Of a stretch of DNA of 6,016 nt, positions 1 to 3,647 are shown piece after piece. Numbering within the stretch: position 1 is the first letter of the stretch; each line of letters opens with the position of its first letter. The stretch lies in NCBI GenBank assembly GCA_017632755.1, contig JAGBQU010000215.1, positions 1 to 6,016 on the forward strand, written 5' to 3'. Position numbers and translations under genes: made by a program. The notes under the pieces were generated by a model. It did no database searches and had not been told where the DNA came from. It saw nothing but the letters and a program-made list of their open reading frames with translations. Source of the DNA: Lachnospiraceae bacterium. Lineage in GTDB: Bacteria; Bacillota_A; Clostridia; Lachnospirales; Lachnospiraceae.

Positions 1-708
1 CCGATCCTTCTGGACGGTCTTTCCAAACTGGAGTATCGCGGATATGACTCGGCCGGGATCGCGGTCAGGGAAGGCGGAAGCGCCCCGATCATCATGAAGG
101 CGAGAGGCAGACTGAAGGTGTTGGCGGAAAAGAGTAACGACGGCAAGTCCTTAGTCGGTACATGCGGTATCGGTCATACCAGATGGGCGACGCATGGGGA
201 GCCTTCCGAGATCAATGCACATCCGCATCACAGCGATGACGGCAATGTCGTTGCGGTACATAACGGCATTATCGAAAACTATCAGGAGATTCGGACAAAG
301 CTCATCAAAAAGCAATACAGTATCAAGACCGAGACCGACACCGAGGCTGCGGTAAAGCTGATCGATTATTATTATAAAAAATACAATATCGGACCGATCG
401 ACGCTCTGGCCAAGACCATGGTGCGTGTCAGGGGAACCTATGCGCTTGCCGTGATGTTCAAAGAGTATCCGGATGAGATCTGGGTTGCGCGCAAGGACAG
501 CCCGATGGTGATCGGTGTTGCGGACGGAGAGACCTTTGTGGCTTCCGATGTTGCAGCGGTCTTAAAATACACCCGTCAGGTATATTATGTCGGCAATCTG
601 GAGATGGCGAGACTGACAGCCGGAAAGGTGCAGTTTTATAATCTGGACGGTGAGGAGATCGAAAAGGAACTCACGGAGGTAACATGGGATACCGAGGCTG
701 CGGTATAG
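1..708 (+). CDS. glmS: GlmS N-terminal part: glutaminase domain of glucosamine-6-phosphate synthase (5' partial, ends at in-frame TAG)
   Basis: This is the glutamine amidotransferase half of glutamine--fructose-6-phosphate aminotransferase, which in the cytoplasm releases ammonia from glutamine for the synthesis of glucosamine-6-phosphate, the first committed step to UDP-GlcNAc. The frame is open from base 1, where it reads PILLDGLSKLEYRGYDSAG, aligning near residue 15 of known GlmS proteins, so the start codon and the catalytic Cys at position 2 lie outside the window. Visible family motifs are HTRWATHG (175-198, substrate-binding Arg), HNGIIENY (259-282, oxyanion-hole Asn-Gly) and ETDTEA (around 331-348). 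The frame ends EAAV-stop at 706-708. In relatives the protein continues here, and the same frame does continue with GGFEHF and the isomerase domain. The internal ATG at 94 is not the start. Recognition of the family is very secure; whether this half is made as a separate protein is open. Confidence 0.93.
   Translation, partial: PILLDGLSKLEYRGYDSAGIAVREGGSAPIIMKARGRLKVLAEKSNDGKSLVGTCGIGHTRWATHGEPSEINAHPHHSDDGNVVAVHNGIIENYQEIRTKLIKKQYSIKTETDTEAAVKLIDYYYKKYNIGPIDALAKTMVRVRGTYALAVMFKEYPDEIWVARKDSPMVIGVADGETFVASDVAAVLKYTRQVYYVGNLEMARLTAGKVQFYNLDGEEIEKELTEVTWDTEAAV
706..708 (+). other. In-frame amber (TAG) codon inside glmS at the interdomain hinge
   Basis: Reading frame 1 runs through glmS without any shift: the codons before are acc gag gct gcg gta and those after are ggc ggc ttc gaa cat ttc atg atg. 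The only interruption is TAG at 706-708. From memory of related clostridial GlmS proteins the sequence here is usually like EAAEKGGFEHFM, so gta-tag stands where gaa-aag or similar is expected; two A-to-T changes would explain it. The site falls in the short linker joining glutaminase and isomerase domains. Possible readings are a real split gene, a recent nonsense mutation, amber read-through or recoding, or a sequencing or assembly error. Confidence 0.95.
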
Positions 709-726
709 GGCGGCTTCGAACATTTC

Positions 727-1797
727 ATGATGAAGGAGATCTACGAGCAGCCCAAGGTCGTGCGCGAGACGATCAATTCCTATGTCAAAGGCGGAACGAT
801 CGATTTTTCCGTGGCAAGCCTTACCGAGGAAGACCTGAAAAAGGTATCGCAGATCTATATTGTGGCCTGCGGTTCGGCATACCATGTGGGAATGGTGGCA
901 CAGTATGTGATCGAAGACCTTGCGCATGTTCCGGTAAGGGTGGAACTGGCTTCGGAATTCCACTATCGGGATCCACTGCTGGATAAGAACGGGCTGGTGA
1001 TCATCATCAGTCAGTCCGGCGAGACGGCAGACAGCCTGGCAGCTCTCAGAGAGGCAAAAGCAAAGGGGATCCGCACCCTGGCCATCGTCAATGTGGTCGG
1101 AAGCACCATAGCCAGAGAGGCAGACAATGTGCTCTACACGCTGGCCGGTCCAGAGATCTCGGTTGCAACGACCAAGGCCTACAGCACGCAGCTGATCGTA
1201 TGCTATCTGCTTGCACTAAAAATGGCACAGGTGCTGGAAAGGGTGGATGAAGAGCAGTCAGCCCGTCTTTTGGAAGCGATGGAGACGATCCCGGAGAAGA
1301 TCAACAAGATCCTCGAGGACAAGGAGCGGATCCAGTGGTTTGCATCCAAGTTTGCGGGTGTGAAGGATGTGTTTTTTGTCGGCAGGGGCGTGGATTATGC
1401 GATCAGCCTGGAGGGTTCCCTCAAAATGAAGGAGATCTCCTATGTGCACTCCGAGGCATATGCAGCAGGGGAATTAAAGCATGGTACGATCAGTCTGATC
1501 GAGGACGGTACGCTTGTGATCGGTATCCTGACACAGGGAAAACTGTATGAAAAGACGATCAGCAATATGGTCGAAGTCAAGTCCAGAGGTGCGTATCTGA
1601 TGGCGGTCACCAGCTATGGAAACTACAATACCGAGGATACGGCGGACTTTACCATCTATGTGCCGAGGATCGATGAACGTTTTGCGGGAAGCTTGTCCGT
1701 GATCCCGTTGCAGCTTCTGGGATATTATCTGAGTGTTGCCAGAGGACTTGATGTGGATAAGCCGAGAAATCTCGCTAAGAGCGTGACGGTGGAATAA
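727..1797 (+). CDS. glmS: GlmS C-terminal part: SIS-type isomerase domain of glucosamine-6-phosphate synthase
   Basis: This 356-residue stretch is the complete isomerase half of GlmS, which converts fructose-6-phosphate plus ammonia to glucosamine-6-phosphate. It contains two SIS (sugar isomerase) domains. The first carries GCGSAYHVGM, ASEFHYRDP and SQSGETADSLAALR (SQSGET at 1009-1026, phosphate-binding loop) and VATTKAYSTQL. The second carries the catalytic run KMKEISYVHSEAYAAGELKHG and the family C-terminus NLAKSVTVE (1768-1794) with its active-site Lys. It follows the TAG in the same frame after 18 bases. The first possible start is ATG at 727, followed by a second ATG at 730. The best ribosome-binding candidate is GGGCGG at 708-713, 13 bases away, so independent initiation would be weak and would probably rely on coupling to termination at 706-708. 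All motifs are intact, with no further lesions, so decay, if any, is very recent. In a normal genome this and the preceding part are one gene. Confidence 0.9.
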   Translation: MMKEIYEQPKVVRETINSYVKGGTIDFSVASLTEEDLKKVSQIYIVACGSAYHVGMVAQYVIEDLAHVPVRVELASEFHYRDPLLDKNGLVIIISQSGETADSLAALREAKAKGIRTLAIVNVVGSTIAREADNVLYTLAGPEISVATTKAYSTQLIVCYLLALKMAQVLERVDEEQSARLLEAMETIPEKINKILEDKERIQWFASKFAGVKDVFFVGRGVDYAISLEGSLKMKEISYVHSEAYAAGELKHGTISLIEDGTLVIGILTQGKLYEKTISNMVEVKSRGAYLMAVTSYGNYNTEDTADFTIYVPRIDERFAGSLSVIPLQLLGYYLSVARGLDVDKPRNLAKSVTVE

Positions 1798-1822
1798 CGA
1801 ACCGTGATGAGGTAAAAAATAA

Positions 1823-1873
1823 GCAAAAGAAAAGTAACGATTCTGAAATCCCACCGGGAATCGGAATCGTTAC
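1823..1873 (-). terminator. Rho-independent terminator of the tRNA-Gly gene, possibly shared with glmS
   Basis: Bases 1834-1843 (GTAACGATTC) pair perfectly with 1864-1873 (GAATCGTTAC). The stem continues through a G-T wobble and two pairs, then an inner TCCC/GGGA stem with a three-base loop. Read on the minus strand, the hairpin is followed by TTTTCTTTTGC (1833 down to 1823), which is the U-tract expected of an intrinsic terminator, and it lies just 9 bases beyond the 3' end of the tRNA. On the plus strand the hairpin is followed by ATAACAAAAAG, with no U-tract. It could therefore protect or stall the end of the glmS mRNA but is not a classical terminator in that direction. Confidence 0.75.
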
Positions 1874-1882
1874 ATAACAAAA

Positions 1883-1953
1883 AGCAGGATACGGGAGTCG
1901 GACCCGCCTCTCAAGCTTGGGAAGCTTGCATACTACCGATGTACTAATCCTGC
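1883..1953 (-). tRNA. tRNA-Gly (anticodon CCC)
   Basis: The minus strand folds into a full cloverleaf. The acceptor stem GCAGGAT/ATCCTGC is a perfect 7 bp. The D arm is GTAC-ATCGGTA-GTAT with A14, G18, G19 and A21. The anticodon stem CAAGC/GCTTG carries loop TTCCCAA, giving anticodon CCC, which reads GGG glycine codons. The variable loop is AGAG, and the T stem GCGGG/CCCGT closes a seven-base loop. The base after the acceptor stem is T, matching the U73 discriminator normal for bacterial tRNA-Gly. CCA is not encoded (TTT follows), so it must be added by CCA-adding enzyme. One oddity: the T loop reads TCCGACT, with C at position 55 where nearly all tRNAs have U (pseudouridine), and position 15 is T instead of a purine. 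The gene is convergent with glmS and has its own promoter and terminator. Confidence 0.92.
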
Positions 1954-1961
1954 ATAAATGT

Positions 1962-1999
1962 AGTGTAACACAGTTTATGCAAAAATGCTACTTTTTTTT
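1962..1999 (-). promoter_or_regulatory. Extended -10 promoter of the tRNA-Gly gene with upstream A-tract
   Basis: On the minus strand TACACT (1967 down to 1962) is preceded by TGT, giving an extended -10 element TGTTACACT. Transcription would start near 1955, two or so bases before the tRNA. The -35 region (around 1985-1990, TAGCAT) is poor, but an unbroken A8 tract (1992-1999) lies directly upstream and would suit an UP element. The boundary is inferred from spacing only. Confidence 0.45.
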
Positions 2000-2012
2000 G
2001 ATCTTGTTTTCC

Positions 2013-2041
2013 TTGATTTAGAAGTGGTCTCTTGTTATAAT
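2013..2041 (+). promoter_or_regulatory. Sigma-A promoter for the glycosyltransferase gene
   Basis: TTGATT (2013-2018) and TATAAT (2036-2041) are separated by exactly 17 bases, and the -10 is extended by TGT (TGTTATAAT). This is a strong vegetative promoter by eye. Transcription should begin near 2048, leaving a leader of about 44 bases. The ribosome binding site AGGAG (2078-2082) lies 9 bases before the ATG at 2092. Confidence 0.75.
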
Positions 2042-2091
2042 TATAAACTGCATACATGAACTGCTTTGCAAATTGAGAGGAGAGTACAGGT

Positions 2092-3255
2092 ATGGGCGAA
2101 TTAAAAAAGGGCGTGTCGATCATCATGCCTTGTCTGAATGAGGAGAAAACCATCGGCATCTGTGTGGAAAAGGCGATGAACTTTTTGAAAGAACACGATC
2201 TGCCGGGAGAAGTTGTGATAGGTGATAACGGCAGCAGTGATGATTCCATCGCGATAGCGGAGAAACTGGGTGCCCGCGTTGTGAATGTCACCGAGAAGGG
2301 ATACGGATCCGCCCTGCGTGGTGCGATCGCCGCATCGGAATATGAATATATCATTATGGGAGATGCCGATGATAGCTATAATTTCTCGGAGATTGGAGGC
2401 TTTATCGAGAAGCTTGATGAGGGTTATGAGCTTGTTATGGGCAATCGGTTCTGGGGTGGAATAGAGCCGGGGGCGATGTCTTTTTCCCATCAGTACATCG
2501 GCAATCCGATCCTGTCCGGCATCGGAAGAATATTCTTTCGGACCAAGATCCGGGATTTTCACTGTGGCATGAGAGGATTCCGCAAGGAAAGCATCGAAAA
2601 ACTCGGCCTTTGTACGACAGGAATGGAGTTCGCCAGTGAGATGGTGGTAAAAGCGGTGCTTTTCAAGATCAAGATGACGGAGATCCCCTGTAAGCTGTAT
2701 CCGGACGGCAGGGACAGACCGCCGCACCTGCGCAGCATACCGGACGGACTCAGACATCTGGAGTTTTTGCTGATCTACAGTCCGAAGTGGCTGTTTGTAT
2801 ACCCGGGTATCCTTTTGACTGCATTTGGTCTTGTGTTTATGATCATGATCTATATGCAGACTGCCCGCATCGGTAGAGTACAGTTTGAGGTCACATCCAT
2901 GTTCTATGGATCGATCATGATGCTCATCGGCTTTCAGATGCTGCAGTTTGCAGTGTTTACCGGCGTCTTTGGAAAGCGCATCGGACAGTTTCCGCCCGAT
3001 GTTACGTTTTCAGAGCGCGTATGCTCCTTCATAGAAAAGAGAGGATATTTGTGTGCATGTATCCTGTTTCTGTTGGGGTTTGTTGGCGTTGTATACACGC
3101 TTGTCGTCTGGGCACAGGCGGGATTTGGCGGTCTGAGCACAAGCTGGGTGGCAAAGACGGGAATCCTGTTCGGCTCGCTTGCCGCAGTCGGTATTGAAAT
3201 GTTCTTATTCACCGTATTCTCCAGAGTACTTCAGATTGGCAATCAAGTGGATTGA
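2092..3255 (+). CDS. Membrane-anchored family 2 glycosyltransferase, polyprenyl-phosphate sugar synthase type
   Basis: This 387-residue protein has an N-terminal GT-A catalytic domain (about residues 7-225) of the dolichyl-phosphate glucose/mannose synthase kind. It begins VSIIMPCLNEEKTIG, has the nucleotide-binding stretch IGDNGSSDDS (43-52), the metal-binding acidic motif GDADDSY (90-96), and the family run MGNRF...GGIEPGAMS...YIGNP...HCGMRGF (116-163). The C-terminal part holds four likely membrane helices, about 233-255, 269-293, 319-341 and 356-380. Such enzymes transfer a sugar from a nucleotide sugar to a lipid-linked phosphate (undecaprenyl phosphate in bacteria) at the inner face of the membrane, for later use in wall or surface glycans; the sugar cannot be told from sequence. 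The start at 2092 is supported by AGGAG at 9 bases and by the upstream promoter. It appears monocistronic, with a terminator directly after it. Family assignment is secure; acceptor and donor are inference. Confidence 0.9.
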   Translation: MGELKKGVSIIMPCLNEEKTIGICVEKAMNFLKEHDLPGEVVIGDNGSSDDSIAIAEKLGARVVNVTEKGYGSALRGAIAASEYEYIIMGDADDSYNFSEIGGFIEKLDEGYELVMGNRFWGGIEPGAMSFSHQYIGNPILSGIGRIFFRTKIRDFHCGMRGFRKESIEKLGLCTTGMEFASEMVVKAVLFKIKMTEIPCKLYPDGRDRPPHLRSIPDGLRHLEFLLIYSPKWLFVYPGILLTAFGLVFMIMIYMQTARIGRVQFEVTSMFYGSIMMLIGFQMLQFAVFTGVFGKRIGQFPPDVTFSERVCSFIEKRGYLCACILFLLGFVGVVYTLVVWAQAGFGGLSTSWVAKTGILFGSLAAVGIEMFLFTVFSRVLQIGNQVD

Positions 3256-3263
3256 TTGGTTTT

Positions 3264-3297
3264 GGCCTGCACGTAATGTGCAGGCCGTTTGTTTTTT
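3264..3297 (+). terminator. Rho-independent terminator after the glycosyltransferase gene
   Basis: A perfect 9-bp stem, GGCCTGCAC (3264-3272) with GTGCAGGCC (3278-3286), closes a five-base loop and is followed by GTTTGTTTTTT. It begins 9 bases after the TGA. On the minus strand the hairpin is followed by AAAACC, so it does not look like an intrinsic terminator for the converging small gene, although that gene would be transcribed into it. Confidence 0.92.
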
Positions 3298-3301
3298 CCT
3301 T

Positions 3302-3463
3302 TTAGATACCGGATTCTCCGCCGGGGCCGTCTTTGCGTGGACGCGTGGATTCCGGCAAGGGTTCTGCATTTCCCTTAAGATCTTCCTTGGGGATATTTCC
3401 ATCATCGTAGACATCGGAAGGATTGTTTCCGGATGGGGTAATCTGCACATCTTTCGCTTTCAT
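3302..3463 (-). CDS. Small hypothetical protein, 53 residues, hydrophilic
   Basis: I do not recognise this gene. The case for it being real is its ribosome binding site: AAGGAGG (3476 down to 3470) lies 6 bases before ATG at 3463, the best match in the window. The frame stays open further upstream, but no other Met has such a site. The product starts MKAKDVQITPSG and ends RPRKDGPGGESGI. It has seven prolines, seven glycines, ten acidic and seven basic residues, no Cys, Trp or Phe, and no hydrophobic segment, so it should be soluble and probably disordered, with no signal peptide. It converges on the glycosyltransferase gene (46 bases between the stop codons) and is transcribed away from the propeller sensor gene, with which it may share a divergent control region. 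A peptide precursor, a small regulator and a conserved spacer protein are all possible; none can be supported from the sequence alone. Confidence 0.7.
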   Translation of the reverse strand: MKAKDVQITPSGNNPSDVYDDGNIPKEDLKGNAEPLPESTRPRKDGPGGESGI

Positions 3464-3546
3464 ATGATTCCTCCTTATTTCATGTTTGCTTGGGCTGTCG
3501 GATAGTGAAACTGCCACAATACTAATATGTGCCGGCTGCGGATGGG

Positions 3547-3574
3547 AATATACATACCGTACATTTTTTGTACA
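3547..3574 (-). promoter_or_regulatory. Candidate minus-strand promoter for the small gene
   Basis: On the minus strand TGTACA (3574 down to 3569, four of six matches to TTGACA) and TATATT (3552 down to 3547, five of six matches to TATAAT) are 16 bases apart. Initiation near 3540 would leave a leader of about 77 bases before the ATG at 3463. The -35 overlaps the -35 of the opposite promoter. No better candidate was seen closer to the gene, but this is a by-eye call. Confidence 0.35.
3559..3573. repeat. Inverted repeat GTACA-N5-TGTAC over the divergent -35 region
   Basis: GTACA (3559-3563) and TGTAC (3569-3573) are perfect inverted copies separated by five T residues. The element sits on the -35 region of the plus-strand promoter and inside the proposed minus-strand promoter. 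That placement would suit an operator for a dimeric regulator controlling both genes. It is short and lies in A/T-rich DNA, so chance is a real alternative. Confidence 0.4.
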
Positions 3575-3597
3575 TAAATATATAAATGTGGTATACT
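3568..3597 (+). promoter_or_regulatory. Extended -10 promoter for the propeller sensor gene
   Basis: TATACT (3592-3597) differs from TATAAT at one base and is preceded by TGG, making an extended -10. TTGTAC (3568-3573) lies 18 bases upstream as a partial -35. Transcription should start near 3604, giving a leader of about 44 bases to the ATG at 3648. Confidence 0.6.
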
Positions 3598-3647
3598 GTT
3601 GCAAGGATCAAATGCTGCAATGATATGATTGACTGCAGGGGGGACAA

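Noticed and set aside
1..93. glmS ribozyme or other leader riboswitch
   Set aside because: The window begins inside the coding sequence, so any leader element is outside what can be seen.
684..986. A 100-codon open frame overlapping the glmS hinge, suggesting a frameshift in glmS
   Set aside because: The two glmS halves are in the same frame (positions 94 and 727 are both frame 1), so no frameshift is needed, and this open frame has no protein-like motifs.
1984..2000. The T8 tract as a plus-strand terminator for glmS
   Set aside because: The nearest strong stem ends about 10 bases before the T-run, too far for an intrinsic terminator. The tract is better explained as an upstream A-tract of the minus-strand tRNA promoter.
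2101..2757. A 218-codon minus-strand open frame inside the glycosyltransferase gene
   Set aside because: It lies wholly opposite a well-conserved gene, has no ribosome binding site or domain motif that I can see, and reads as a shadow frame.
3464..3604. Longer version of the small minus-strand gene starting at 3604
   Set aside because: The added residues would cross the proposed promoters of both genes, and no ribosome binding site supports that start, whereas ATG 3463 has an ideal one.
3614..3638. CTGCA...TGCAG inverted repeat just before the sensor gene as an RNA switch over the ribosome binding site
   Set aside because: Only five base pairs with a 15-base loop; too weak to call a regulatory hairpin.
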